The notes under the pieces are model-generated. The model was not told where the DNA came from, did no database searches, and was given only the letters and a program-made list of their open reading frames with translations. Shown here in pieces: positions 14,699 to 23,598 of a DNA stretch of 64,000 nucleotides. Position 1 is the first letter of the stretch. Every line of letters begins with the position of its first letter. Origin of the DNA: a virus; the IMG/VR virus record IMGVR_UViG_3300000553_000005, positions 62,001-126,000 of that record; one strand, written 5' to 3'. A program made the position numbers and the translations under genes.

Positions 14699-15460
14699 AT
14701 GGCAAAGCATTTTGAAGATGAGGATGAACTACCTAAGAAGTCCAGCAAGAAGGCGGCTGTGATGGATGATGAGGATGAAGTTACAGATAAGAAGACATCG
14801 ACTCCTGCTATTGTAGTTTCAGAAGACGATGATTGCGAGTTCGGTGATCAGAAGTTGATGCGCCGTGGGGACGGTCTTGATCGTGTTCGTCCTGCTAAGG
14901 GAGATGCGGTTCGTTTCGCCATCTATCCTGGAATCAAACCTAAGAAGGCCATGAACCATTACATTGACAAGAAGGGCACCTATCGTTGCCTCACTACTGA
15001 AGAAGCAGAGGGTATTTGTTGTAAACAACTTGGTCAACCCAACCTTCAAATCGTGGCTATCGTGGTGCATTATACTAATGCTAATACCAAGACCGGAAAG
15101 TACGCTCCAGACAATCACGATACAGAGTTTGAAATCAAATATGTGAACCTTTCCAGAACCAACTTTGCAGACATTTCTGCTTTGGTTCAGGAAGATGAGA
15201 AAGCCGATGATTTTGATATCGTCATGACTCATCGTGAGAACGGTATTGGTTATAAGATGGCGAGAGTAAGTAAGGAAGCTCGTTGGAAGAAAGATAAGAC
15301 CGTGACTAAAGCGGTTATTGAAGCTGTGGCTAAGTTTGAAGATGGGGCCTTGCTCACTAAGAAGCTTGGTAAGTACCTTAATCCTATTGAATGGAAGCAA
15401 TTCCTCTCTACTCTGGATACCACCTCTGAAGATGAGGATGGTGATAACAGCGATCTGTAA
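14699..15460 (+). CDS. putative single-stranded DNA-binding protein (gp32-like)
   Basis: 253 aa. Acidic flexible N-terminus, a central beta-rich domain (KGDAVRFAIYPG, THRENGIGYKMARVSKEARW) and an acidic C-terminal tail ending SEDEDGDNSDL. Aromatic and basic residues in the central strands and the acidic tail are typical of phage SSBs. Strong AGGAGG SD and promoter-like motif suggest high expression, as expected for an SSB. The position between the helicase and RuvC/RecA genes fits T4 gp32-type function. Without a search the OB-fold is unproven. Confidence 0.5.
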   Translation: MAKHFEDEDELPKKSSKKAAVMDDEDEVTDKKTSTPAIVVSEDDDCEFGDQKLMRRGDGLDRVRPAKGDAVRFAIYPGIKPKKAMNHYIDKKGTYRCLTTEEAEGICCKQLGQPNLQIVAIVVHYTNANTKTGKYAPDNHDTEFEIKYVNLSRTNFADISALVQEDEKADDFDIVMTHRENGIGYKMARVSKEARWKKDKTVTKAVIEAVAKFEDGALLTKKLGKYLNPIEWKQFLSTLDTTSEDEDGDNSDL

Positions 15461-15469
15461 AAATTTAAA

Positions 15470-15516
15470 AAGACGCAATCAGCAATCTACCTCCTTAATA
15501 ATGGTAAAAGCGTCTT
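15470..15516 (+). promoter_or_regulatory. hairpin with anti-Shine-Dalgarno sequence in its loop
   Basis: AAGACGC pairs with GCGTCTT across a 33-nt loop containing ACCTCCTTA, the 9-nt complement of the SD consensus and identical to the 16S rRNA 3' end. It lies between the SSB and methylase genes and lacks a T-run, so it is not an ordinary terminator. Confidence 0.35.
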
Positions 15517-15575
15517 GAATTATCTAAACCGTGTCATCTGAGAAGGCCAGCCCGGTTTCTTCATTTGGAGTCAAA

Positions 15576-16148
15576 GTGGATTGGCAAGATCGAATTGAAA
15601 ATTATAAGAAGGAAACTGGTTTTCCTGAAGCTCTTTTTATTGGAGCAGATGGCCGTGTTGTTGGAACGTGGATAATGGGCAATAATTACGCTGTTAAATC
15701 CACTTTTTATGGTGGATATCCCCACGGTTATTTAAAACGTATTAAGTCCTTATTTCCTGATAAACAAAATGTTCTCCATCTGTTTTCAGGTAAAGTGGAC
15801 ACTGTTCTTTTCCCAGGTAAAACTGTGGACATAAACGCTGAAAATAAACCTGACTATGTGGATGACGCTCAAACTTTAGTTAATGTTCCATTGGAGGAAT
15901 TTGATTTAGTTCTGGCTGATCCTCCTTATAGTATAGAAGACTGTGACCACTACCAGACTTCCATGGTAAAAAGAACAGTAGTTATGAGAACTCTTGGAAA
16001 AAGATTGACTTCAGGAACTCATGTAATTTGGCTCGACCAAGTACTTCCTCAATATCGTAAAGACCAATTTTCTATGGAAGCGGTTATTGGTATGGTTAAA
16101 TCGACTAATCATCGTTTTAGAGTTATTACCATTTTTAGAAAGTTATAA
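15576..16148 (+). CDS. DNA methyltransferase-like protein (DPPY motif)
   Basis: The start is chosen at GTG 15576, which has GGAG five nt upstream; the in-frame GTG at 15531 has no SD. About 190 aa. LHLFSGKVD resembles a SAM-binding motif I, and LVLADPPYS is the catalytic DPPY motif of N6-adenine/N4-cytosine methylases. It lacks an obvious target-recognition domain, as do many phage solitary methylases that may protect the genome from restriction. The N-terminal half has an unusual GTWIMGNNYAVKSTFYGGYPHGYLKR stretch. Confidence 0.65.
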   Translation: MDWQDRIENYKKETGFPEALFIGADGRVVGTWIMGNNYAVKSTFYGGYPHGYLKRIKSLFPDKQNVLHLFSGKVDTVLFPGKTVDINAENKPDYVDDAQTLVNVPLEEFDLVLADPPYSIEDCDHYQTSMVKRTVVMRTLGKRLTSGTHVIWLDQVLPQYRKDQFSMEAVIGMVKSTNHRFRVITIFRKL

Positions 16149-16149
16149 T

Positions 16150-16977
16150 ATGGTTAGAGCAAAGAAAATTAAACCAACTTTGGCAGAATTAATTAAAATC
16201 CCCCCTATTCATGATATAGAGGAATGGGTAGTGGTGGGGATTGATCCTTCATTATCCCGCACTGGCCTTTGTCTTCTTAATAATTTAGGGGATCATTGGC
16301 GTTGGAGCCACATTGCATCTCTGAAACCTTTTGATGCCTCCTATCCGACTTGGGTTCGTGCAATCATGATGGCAGAGTATATTCTTGCTTCAGTAAATAA
16401 ACTAGATGGCTGTATTCCTGATATTCTTGGGGATTTTACTCCAACTAAAGGTTTAATTATAACTCTGGAAGCTCCAACCCCCATGAATGACCATCTCAAT
16501 ATTGTGAATAAAATCCTTCATACTATTATTGTTCCTGGTTTGAATATACATTTTAAAGAGGTGTATATTCAACACGTTAATGCCATGACTATGAGATCTT
16601 GTTTTGGCCTTAAAGCTACCGGCAATAACAAATATGAGAACATTCAGAAGGCTCAAGAATTTGCCCCTGCTGCTATCTATCCTGGCATTGATTCTGATTC
16701 CTGTGATGCTATTCTTTTATCTCAGTTTGGGCGTTATACGGCTGACTTCTTTTTGGGTAAAGAGTTATCAGAAATCCCCGATAGGATAGCCTTAGCCCTT
16801 TGCGACTTCACTGATGTAGAGAAAGGTAAGGGGAGAAATGCTTATGTAGTCAAAAAAGGAATTCTTTATAACCCTGCTTACTGGTTTAAATATGAACCCA
16901 CAGAATACAGTATTAGTATAAAGGACGCACGAATCCCGCCTAAGAAAAGGCTGGAAGTTATCAAGACCATCATATAG
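16150..16977 (+). CDS. RuvC-like Holliday junction resolvase
   Basis: 275 aa; the ATG lies just after the methylase stop and follows only a weak SD. The RNase H-like fold is marked by GIDPSLSRTG (first catalytic Asp, about residue 32), the second-strand acidic residue in ITLEAPTP, a lysine-rich ATGNNKYENIQKAQ helix and a late DSDSCDAILL with the C-terminal acidic pair. This arrangement fits RuvC-type resolvases of phages, which cut four-way junctions during recombination-dependent replication and before packaging. The next gene is the recombinase. Confidence 0.75.
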   Translation: MVRAKKIKPTLAELIKIPPIHDIEEWVVVGIDPSLSRTGLCLLNNLGDHWRWSHIASLKPFDASYPTWVRAIMMAEYILASVNKLDGCIPDILGDFTPTKGLIITLEAPTPMNDHLNIVNKILHTIIVPGLNIHFKEVYIQHVNAMTMRSCFGLKATGNNKYENIQKAQEFAPAAIYPGIDSDSCDAILLSQFGRYTADFFLGKELSEIPDRIALALCDFTDVEKGKGRNAYVVKKGILYNPAYWFKYEPTEYSISIKDARIPPKKRLEVIKTII

Positions 16978-16985
16978 GAGAAAAA

Positions 16986-18233
16986 ATGGCAAGGAAGACA
17001 CTAAAGACAGCGACATTCAGTTCTGGGGATAAAAAGGCCGCATTTCTTGAAGCTATGGGAATGATGGATGATTCTGATGCGACTACCTTAAAGATGGATA
17101 TTGAAGAGAAATTCACCCCCACTCGTTCCATTGTCCTGGATAACGTCTTACGCCTTAGAGGACTTCCTCGCGGTGGAAGAATGATTCATATTCATGGTAA
17201 AGAGCATGGTGGTAAGTCCACCCTCTGCTACTCTATGGTCAAGGCTTATCAGCAACAAGAAGACGAGCCTGTTGTTATCTTTGATTTTGAAGGTACTGCA
17301 ACTCCCGGCTATCTCCGTGGTCTAGGTGTAGATTGTTCCCGCGATGCTTTGGCTGTCATGAAGCCAACTTGCGTAGAAGATGCTATCAAGCAGACCATTA
17401 CTTTCATGAAGGCAGGAGTTAAACTGTTTATTTATGACTCTATTCCTCGTATGAAATCCATGGTTGACGAAAAAGAAATTTTCAATGGTGGAGCCTTCAA
17501 GCAATCTATTGGTGATCATCCTAAGGTCATGCAAAAATTTTTTGATATCTTACTTCCTTACGCCATTAAGTACGATTGCTTATTTATTATGGTTAATCAG
17601 ATTCGTGCAAGAATTGAAATGACCCAAGAGGCATTACAGGCTCAAAAATATGCTTCAATCACCAATGTGAATTACTCCCTTCCTGGTGGTTACTCAGTTC
17701 GTTTCACTTCTTCGCTTTCTATTGAAGTTAACGTAGCTAAAGCTTTTCGTGCGGGAGGTTACGCTAATGACCCATTTGTTCTTGAACCAGGAGATAACAA
17801 GGGGGACTATGTAGCCACCAAAATTAAAATTCGTATCATCAAGAACAAAGCCACCACCGGAGGTTATCGTGAATTCCATCTCTGGCTTCGTCCTGGTTTG
17901 GGTCTTGATGATTGGATTTCAGTCCGTGAGTTGGCCCGTAATTATGGCCTTATCACCAATAAGGGGAAGAAATATATTGTTGGGAACGAAGATAATCCAA
18001 TCAAGGTATACGATTCAAAAGACGATGCTATTGAAGGTCTAGTTGTTAACCCTGATTATGAAGTTCTAAGCCGTTTGAAAGTAATTGTCGCTGCCGCGAT
18101 TGAAAGCGACCATGGCGCGTATACTACTGAACTTACTGATGGAGATAAATATGCCGCTGGTGAGAAGGATATTGAAACTTCTACAGTTACAGTAGCCTCT
18201 TTTGAAGAGGATGATGATGACTCATTTAGCTAA
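16986..18233 (+). CDS. RecA/UvsX-like recombinase
   Basis: 415 aa. Walker A is GKEHGGKST at about residues 71-79, Walker B KLFIYDSIPR near 145, followed by a FIMVNQIRARIEM strand corresponding to the L1/L2 side and a GGYSVRFTSSLSIEV segment. The C-terminus is strongly acidic (FEEDDDDSFS), as in phage recombinases. It would form filaments on single-stranded DNA and promote strand exchange. It is flanked by RuvC-like and SbcCD-like genes. SD AGGAG. Confidence 0.9.
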   Translation: MARKTLKTATFSSGDKKAAFLEAMGMMDDSDATTLKMDIEEKFTPTRSIVLDNVLRLRGLPRGGRMIHIHGKEHGGKSTLCYSMVKAYQQQEDEPVVIFDFEGTATPGYLRGLGVDCSRDALAVMKPTCVEDAIKQTITFMKAGVKLFIYDSIPRMKSMVDEKEIFNGGAFKQSIGDHPKVMQKFFDILLPYAIKYDCLFIMVNQIRARIEMTQEALQAQKYASITNVNYSLPGGYSVRFTSSLSIEVNVAKAFRAGGYANDPFVLEPGDNKGDYVATKIKIRIIKNKATTGGYREFHLWLRPGLGLDDWISVRELARNYGLITNKGKKYIVGNEDNPIKVYDSKDDAIEGLVVNPDYEVLSRLKVIVAAAIESDHGAYTTELTDGDKYAAGEKDIETSTVTVASFEEDDDDSFS

Positions 18234-18396
18234 TAGCACTCATATTTATTACGATCCAAAGTTCAAGCCCCAAGATGATCAAGGCTGTATGCACAAGGCT
18301 TGTCCTGAGTGTCATGGAACAGGTAGAAAAACGGACGGTTCTATGTGTATCCACTTTATCTCTTGTCCGTGTCCCAAATGCACCCCATATTGTTAA
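18217..18396 (+). CDS. small DnaJ-type zinc-knuckle protein
   Basis: It overlaps the end of the recombinase gene; three tandem ATGs follow GAAGAGG and the last is chosen for spacing. About 60 aa, with CPECHGTG and CPCPKC knuckles, the spacing of the DnaJ cysteine-rich centre. No J domain is present. Probably a zinc-stabilised adaptor peptide; function unknown. Confidence 0.55.
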   Translation: MTHLANSTHIYYDPKFKPQDDQGCMHKACPECHGTGRKTDGSMCIHFISCPCPKCTPYC

Positions 18397-18405
18397 GGAG
18401 AACAG

Positions 18406-19041
18406 ATGAAAGATGCAACTGATATCGCAGTAGTACTAGACCGTTCCGGCTCCATGCAAAATATTCAACATGATACGGAAGGGGGATTTAACACTTTTGT
18501 TAAAGAACAGAAGGAGCAACCGGGTGAGGCTAAATTAAGTCTTTACCAATTTGATGATAAGTATGAGGTAGTTTACGAGAATATGGATCTGAATAATGTT
18601 CCTGCTCTTTCTCTTATTCCTCGCGGCTACACCGCCCTTCTGGATGCTGTTGGTAAAACCATTCAGAGCCGTGGAGAGTATTATGCTTCTCTGGCTGAAG
18701 AAGATCGCCCTGAACGAATTGTTTTCGTTATCATCACTGATGGAGAAGAGAATCATTCAACTGAGTATACTCTGGATGCCGTTAAGAGCCTGATTACACT
18801 CCAGAAAGAGACTTACAAATGGCAATTTGTGTTCCTTGGGGCCGATATCAATTCTGTCGCTGTCGGAAGCTCCATGGGTATTTCCAAAGGATCTACAATG
18901 GATTTTGCTAAATCTCCTGTTGGAGTGGCTAACACTTACTCCAATCTATCGAAGAATATTTCCAGCTATCGTTCTTGTGCTAGTAGAGAGGTGTCCTTCT
19001 CTGATGCTGATCGTATTGATTCCATGAAGACTGATAATTAA
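18406..19041 (+). CDS. VWA-domain protein
   Basis: 211 aa comprising one von Willebrand factor A domain. The MIDAS motif DRSGS (Asp12) is at the start. It continues with the Thr in RGYTALLDAV and the Asp in FVIITDGEENHSTEY, so the metal site is intact. VWA proteins mediate metal-dependent protein interactions, often with AAA+ partners. Lying between recombinase and SbcCD genes, it may be a scaffold for DNA metabolism, but the partner is unknown. AAGGAG SD. Confidence 0.8.
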   Translation: MKDATDIAVVLDRSGSMQNIQHDTEGGFNTFVKEQKEQPGEAKLSLYQFDDKYEVVYENMDLNNVPALSLIPRGYTALLDAVGKTIQSRGEYYASLAEEDRPERIVFVIITDGEENHSTEYTLDAVKSLITLQKETYKWQFVFLGADINSVAVGSSMGISKGSTMDFAKSPVGVANTYSNLSKNISSYRSCASREVSFSDADRIDSMKTDN

Positions 19042-19052
19042 GGTGCCTTTGA

Positions 19053-20204
19053 ATGGCTAAGATTTACACGTTGTCAGCAAGAAATTTCCAGTCATGGCGA
19101 GAATTTAATCTCCCCATGACTGGATTTACGGTTATTATTGGTCCCTCTGATCGGGGTAAATCAGCTATCATTCGTTCCTTGCGTGGAATTTTACGTAATC
19201 AAGTAGGGGCCAACCATATTACCTACGGAGAAAAAGAAGTATCTGTAAAGTTGTCTTCGATTGATGGAGATGTAAAACTTTCTCGTAATGCTAAAACCAC
19301 TGCTTATACTGTAAACGATGAAGAATATAGTAAGCTAGCGGGTGCGGTCCCCCCTATTGTAGAGGCAATGAAGTTTAATGAGGTAGAAGTTAATGGAGTT
19401 AAGCTTGATCCTATTTTTGCTGGGCAGTTTGATTCTCAATTTATGCTTGATCTTAGTCCAGCCGAGTTAAACTCCATTTTTGGGTTATTTTCTTCTACAG
19501 AGAAATTGAATTCCGGAAAGAAAAATGCCGCTTCTAAGAATCTAGAATTTAATGCTACGGCTAAATTTCTAGCTTCTGAAATCCAAGAAGCTGAAGCTAA
19601 GAGTGGCCTACTAGAAACCTTAAATGATGAAATGGAACAGCAGAGCCAAGAAATTTTTAAATTAGAAGATTCTTACAACTCTGCATTGACCTCTCTAAAT
19701 CTTTTAGATCTGTTAAACGCTGGTCAAAAGAGAAAAAGACTCTTGAAAAAGGCAGTCGGCTTTCCCCTACCATTTACTGAAGTATTAGTTAACACTTTAA
19801 ATTCTGGTAGAAAATTGGTTCAATATACTAGAAGGAAGCAAAATCTCGAAACGATCAAAAAAGCTGCTTTAATAGACATTCCTTTTGGAAAAATTTTAGA
19901 ACAGCAGTTTTTGATCATCACTAAATTAATAAAAACTAAAAAACTTATCCAAAGAGTAGCGGCTTACAAACAGCTACCTATGGATCCAATTCAGAACGAA
20001 CTTAATCCTCTTTTCTCTCTTGTCAGCAAATTGACTACTTTTTCCAAATTGAATAAAAGTGTCATCAATAGGAAATTGGAATTGGATCTAAGTATTAAAC
20101 AAATAACCGAAATCACCAAACAGCTTGATGATTTACAAGGTAAGAGTATTCAGTGTCCTAAGTGTGGGCACTTTTTCACTGGAGTCACCCATGGGCATGA
20201 ATGA
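19053..20204 (+). CDS. SbcC/Rad50-like ATPase, N-lobe plus coil and zinc hook only
   Basis: 383 aa. Walker A is GPSDRGKS (residues 30-37), with the N-lobe strands ARNFQSWREFNL and VSVKLSS typical of Rad50/SbcC/RecN ATPases. A coiled coil (about residues 150-365) ends at IQCPKCGHFF, which looks like a zinc hook or zinc knuckle. The protein then stops, so the return coil, the ABC signature and Walker B of a full Rad50 are missing. The SbcD-like nuclease gene follows. Either this is a one-lobed family or a complementary C-lobe lies elsewhere; none was found in the window. Confidence 0.75.
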   Translation: MAKIYTLSARNFQSWREFNLPMTGFTVIIGPSDRGKSAIIRSLRGILRNQVGANHITYGEKEVSVKLSSIDGDVKLSRNAKTTAYTVNDEEYSKLAGAVPPIVEAMKFNEVEVNGVKLDPIFAGQFDSQFMLDLSPAELNSIFGLFSSTEKLNSGKKNAASKNLEFNATAKFLASEIQEAEAKSGLLETLNDEMEQQSQEIFKLEDSYNSALTSLNLLDLLNAGQKRKRLLKKAVGFPLPFTEVLVNTLNSGRKLVQYTRRKQNLETIKKAALIDIPFGKILEQQFLIITKLIKTKKLIQRVAAYKQLPMDPIQNELNPLFSLVSKLTTFSKLNKSVINRKLELDLSIKQITEITKQLDDLQGKSIQCPKCGHFFTGVTHGHE

Positions 20205-20481
20205 AGATATTGCTGAATTGAATAAGAGGCTTTCCTCCTTGGCTAAGACCCAAGATGAAGCTAAGAAAATGTTAGCCGTAGAGGAACACAAGCTTGGAGA
20301 GCTTACTACCTCTTTGGAAGCTGAGGGTTATGATGTGGCAAATATGACAGAGGAACAGATCGCTGCCTTGGTTGTAGAATTAACTGATAAGTTTCATTCA
20401 ACTAAGGAAACGATTGAAGATAAACTTTCTGAAGTGGAAAAGCTATTCGCCAAGTTAGAAGAAATTAATCAGAAATCCTAA
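20191..20481 (+). CDS. small coiled-coil protein between sbcC-like and sbcD-like genes
   Basis: The start at 20191 has GGAG six nt upstream and overlaps the end of the SbcC-like gene. The ~96 residues are nearly all heptad-type helix rich in Lys, Glu and Leu. It could pair with the truncated coil of the neighbour, which would be a split Rad50 arm. That is speculative. Confidence 0.55.
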   Translation: MGMNEDIAELNKRLSSLAKTQDEAKKMLAVEEHKLGELTTSLEAEGYDVANMTEEQIAALVVELTDKFHSTKETIEDKLSEVEKLFAKLEEINQKS

Positions 20482-21491
20482 TGAAACCGAAAATTGTCAA
20501 ACTACCTTGGGAGAAAGTGACCTTTACTTGGATCACTGATATCCATCTATCTGCCATTCCTCCTGGTAAGCGTTCCCCTGATTACGAAGATCAGATGTTC
20601 AGCAAACTAGAATTTGTTAAAAATTTAACCACCAGTAGAGAAGCGGTGTGTTTGTGCGGTGGAGATATTTTTCATGTAAAGGGACCAAAAAGTTCTGCGA
20701 ATCCTCTTCGTATGATCAATCGACTCATTGGCTTAATTAAAACTTATCCTCTAGGCAAATGGTTTTCTTGTATTGGTAACCACGATATTCAATATGATCG
20801 AATGGACACAGTGACAAATCAACCTATCGGAGTGCTAATTGAATCTAATGTTCTCCATCCGATTAATTGGGAGCCTGTAATTTTTACCAATAAAAATGAA
20901 TCAGTTAAAGTTCTAGTGGAATCTTTTGACTATGCGGAGGGAGCAGAAACTTGTGCCGCTATTAAGGCGGCTGGGATGCGCCCAGAGGGTATCGATTATC
21001 GTATTGCTATAGTTCATGCCAGTGGAAGTCCAGGCGACTCTAGGGACAGTTTTGGTTCATGGATGATCGGCTACAATCAATTGAAGAACGAGGATTTTGA
21101 TCTCATCCTGTGGGGTCATGACCATTCTAGATTGGAAACTATGAGAGTCGGCAACGTCACCCATATTCATCTAGGAGCTTTGTCTAGAGCCGCTCTGACT
21201 GAAACTGAAATTACTCGTAAGATCACCGTCCCGATCTTAACCTTTACTCCAGAAAAAGCCAGTATCAAAGAGATAGATGTTCCTGTTCTCCCTGCTGAAC
21301 AAATTTTTAGGAAAGAGGATAAAGTCATTGAGAAAATTGATGAAGATAATGCCGAAGTTAAGAAATTTTTCAACGCTATGAACGATTCTGTGGATGGCAT
21401 TACCAGCGAGAATCCGATTGAAATCATTGAAGTTTTGTGTGAAAAAGACAGTAAGCTGTCTTCTCTTATAAAGGATTTGTGTGAATACTGA
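20481..21491 (+). CDS. SbcD/Mre11-like nuclease (gp47 type)
   Basis: 336 aa calcineurin-like phosphoesterase with the Mre11/SbcD order of metal motifs: WITDIHLS, CGGDIFH, IGNHDI, IAIVHASG and LILWGHDHSR. A C-terminal segment of about 80 residues would be the capping and ATPase-binding part. With the SbcC-like protein it should form an end-processing nuclease used in recombination and host DNA breakdown. The start overlaps the upstream stop (TAATGA). Confidence 0.85.
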   Translation: MKPKIVKLPWEKVTFTWITDIHLSAIPPGKRSPDYEDQMFSKLEFVKNLTTSREAVCLCGGDIFHVKGPKSSANPLRMINRLIGLIKTYPLGKWFSCIGNHDIQYDRMDTVTNQPIGVLIESNVLHPINWEPVIFTNKNESVKVLVESFDYAEGAETCAAIKAAGMRPEGIDYRIAIVHASGSPGDSRDSFGSWMIGYNQLKNEDFDLILWGHDHSRLETMRVGNVTHIHLGALSRAALTETEITRKITVPILTFTPEKASIKEIDVPVLPAEQIFRKEDKVIEKIDEDNAEVKKFFNAMNDSVDGITSENPIEIIEVLCEKDSKLSSLIKDLCEY

Positions 21492-22365
21492 TTCCGTTTA
21501 TTCCAGGGCGAGTAGCAATCTATTGACTTTGATCAATCATGTATGGATTTCTGAAGAAGCTATGGTAGATTGGACTAAATCTCATATTTTTATTGAGTTG
21601 GATCGAACTACTAGAGCTTTTCTTATGGTTGGTAAATTGATAGATACTTCTCTTGTTGACTCAGGAATGAATAGTGGGTCAATTATGCCTCACGATAGAC
21701 TTATGACAGTTCTGGCTCTTGCTCCCAAGCTTAATGATTTTAATATTATAACTCAATTGCTTTTAAATTTAAAGACAGGAACTCCAGGAGTTGATGATGC
21801 TAAAATGTATTCGGATTTAACAGCGGCGGAAGAAAAATATAAAGATTCTGAGGATTCTCCATTTTCTAAAAAAGCAAAATTCAAAACTGGAGAGAATGTA
21901 ACTGATTACAATAACACTCTTGCTCTCGCCAAGAACTACAAAATTCTTTCAAATATACAAAAAGGAGTTAATTCGTACCGCATAACCCCTATTGGAAAAA
22001 CTCCAGCTTTAGCCGACCTCAATAATTTATCCAACTTATCTATTAATTCTCTTCTCCCTTACTTGAAAGGTTCTGAGCTTTATTTATTTGATACAACGGC
22101 TGTGTTGTTACATATTAGAGCAAAAGAGACAACCGATGGGATAATCGCTGATGGTCTTCAGTATTATATTAAGAGTGAGAGTGGAGGGGATATTGTAAAA
22201 AAGGCAATTGCCTCTAGATATTTAACTTGGGAGATTTTAAAGGAAAAAGGTGTTATGAATATTGTTCCTCGTTATGAATCATTATTAGTAACTGGAATGT
22301 CAGATGGGCTAAAAAATCTTTTGGATATCGGATTATTGGTGAAACTAAATGGACCTGAAAAATGA
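21481..22365 (+). CDS. hypothetical protein (294 aa)
   Basis: GTG start overlapping the SbcD-like stop. The product is mostly alpha-helical with Asn/Leu-rich segments and no motif I recognise. It is coupled to recombination genes and the stop overlaps the next gene. Confidence 0.6.
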   Translation: MNTDSVYSRASSNLLTLINHVWISEEAMVDWTKSHIFIELDRTTRAFLMVGKLIDTSLVDSGMNSGSIMPHDRLMTVLALAPKLNDFNIITQLLLNLKTGTPGVDDAKMYSDLTAAEEKYKDSEDSPFSKKAKFKTGENVTDYNNTLALAKNYKILSNIQKGVNSYRITPIGKTPALADLNNLSNLSINSLLPYLKGSELYLFDTTAVLLHIRAKETTDGIIADGLQYYIKSESGGDIVKKAIASRYLTWEILKEKGVMNIVPRYESLLVTGMSDGLKNLLDIGLLVKLNGPEK

Positions 22366-22573
22366 AGTTAAGGCTAAAATTCTTGCCAGAGATAACTCCT
22401 GGAAAGAATTTGTCAAAGAAAATGGCTCTGAGAAAATTAAAGACGCTTTCGTTGAATTAGTCGTTTCCTCCTTGAGAGAGGGTAAGTCCCCTATTTCTAA
22501 AGAAGTTCTAAAATCCATTATATTCGATGGAGCGACTATTACGGAAGCTGATATATTTATGAGATTAAAATAA
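22349..22573 (+). CDS. hypothetical helical protein (74 aa)
   Basis: It overlaps the previous gene by 17 nt. A charged helical protein (KAKILARDNSWKEFVKENG...). No family was recognised. Confidence 0.55.
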   Translation: MDLKNEVKAKILARDNSWKEFVKENGSEKIKDAFVELVVSSLREGKSPISKEVLKSIIFDGATITEADIFMRLK

Positions 22574-22574
22574 T

Positions 22575-22605
22575 TCACCTCACTTCTGCCAATATCCGGT
22601 ATAAT
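22575..22605 (+). promoter_or_regulatory. sigma70-like promoter
   Basis: TCACCTCA-N17-GG-TATAAT. The TATAAT (22600-22605) is 11 nt before the AGAGG site of the gene at 22622. Confidence 0.6.
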
Positions 22606-22621
22606 ATAGACAGAGGTGTAT

Positions 22622-23341
22622 ATGAACGAACTGATCAAACTCGCCAACGCCAAGCTTGATTCTGAAGAGAAGGCTTGTGCTAGGGAGCGAGAAGAAGTGC
22701 TTAAGGAACAAAGTATTATGGCCGAAGCCATGTATACAGATTACCAATCTACCTTAAGTTCTATTCTGACTGCTACTTTGAAAAATGAGCTTCAGTTAAA
22801 CAGAGTGTATCGTTCTGACCAAGCTCCAGATGAATGTCCTTATATGGATTGGAGATTGAAAAATGAAATTATCCCAGGTTCTTTAGTTTGTTTTGGAGAA
22901 TTTAAGTATGAAAGAGAAGCCGATGGGAAGATTTATGTATTTCCAGTGAGGCTTATTCTGACTAAAGAATATGGGGACTTTAAAATTCTTTTCTGGCTCT
23001 ACAATTCCTATACAGGTGTGCGAAGAGAAGAATTAAATATAAAAAATAATTTGGAAGAGCAAATCGGTCTGATTCTTTTGGAACGGGCGGGGTGTGTTAA
23101 TAATCAATTTATTAAAAATCCTGGAACTCCTTTTAGAACAACTGTTGAGTTCCTTGCTTGGGCTTGTTGGACCGCTATGTTGGTTGGTGCAAGCATGGCT
23201 TTCTACGCTGTTTGGGGAAGGAATATAATAGAGAATACGTTGAATACCGGGAAGATTATCGCTGAGTACGGATTTTTTGGGAATTTGGTAGTCCTCCCTC
23301 TCAGTGTCATTGCATCTCTCATTGAACGAAAAAAGGAGTAA
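22622..23341 (+). CDS. membrane-anchored protein with cytoplasmic N-terminal domain
   Basis: 239 aa. The N-terminal 175 residues are soluble and charged with an initial helix. They are followed by two transmembrane helices (FLAWACWTAMLVGASMAFYAV and FFGNLVVLPLSVIASLI). No family was recognised. It is followed by another two-helix membrane protein, so the pair may act together at the membrane. Confidence 0.6.
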   Translation: MNELIKLANAKLDSEEKACAREREEVLKEQSIMAEAMYTDYQSTLSSILTATLKNELQLNRVYRSDQAPDECPYMDWRLKNEIIPGSLVCFGEFKYEREADGKIYVFPVRLILTKEYGDFKILFWLYNSYTGVRREELNIKNNLEEQIGLILLERAGCVNNQFIKNPGTPFRTTVEFLAWACWTAMLVGASMAFYAVWGRNIIENTLNTGKIIAEYGFFGNLVVLPLSVIASLIERKKE

Positions 23342-23345
23342 ATAT

Positions 23346-23591
23346 ATGAAAAGCTGCCTGTTGTCTATCCTTTATACTTTTCTAGCTATGTTCCTGCTAG
23401 TTGATTTGGCCCTAGCTATTAAGATAGGTCTGACTGAAGGATGGAAGGCTGGTATTCTAATCGGTATACCAGCCTATATTGGACTCAGCCTCACTGCCCC
23501 TTTTATTCTTTTGTTTGCCATTCTTATTCCATTGATGCTTTTAAACAAAATAGAAGAAAAGATCAAACGAAGTAAGAAATATCAATACTAG
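23346..23591 (+). CDS. two-TM membrane protein (81 aa)
   Basis: GGAG SD. Helices at about residues 4-24 and 35-65, then a basic tail (EEKIKRSKKYQY) placing the C-terminus in the cytoplasm. Function unknown. Confidence 0.6.
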   Translation: MKSCLLSILYTFLAMFLLVDLALAIKIGLTEGWKAGILIGIPAYIGLSLTAPFILLFAILIPLMLLNKIEEKIKRSKKYQY

Positions 23592-23598
23592 GAGTCTC

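Noticed and set aside
14819-15478. A 219-codon reverse-strand frame opposite the candidate SSB
   Set aside because: It is a complement shadow of the acidic SSB-like gene and has no SD or family.
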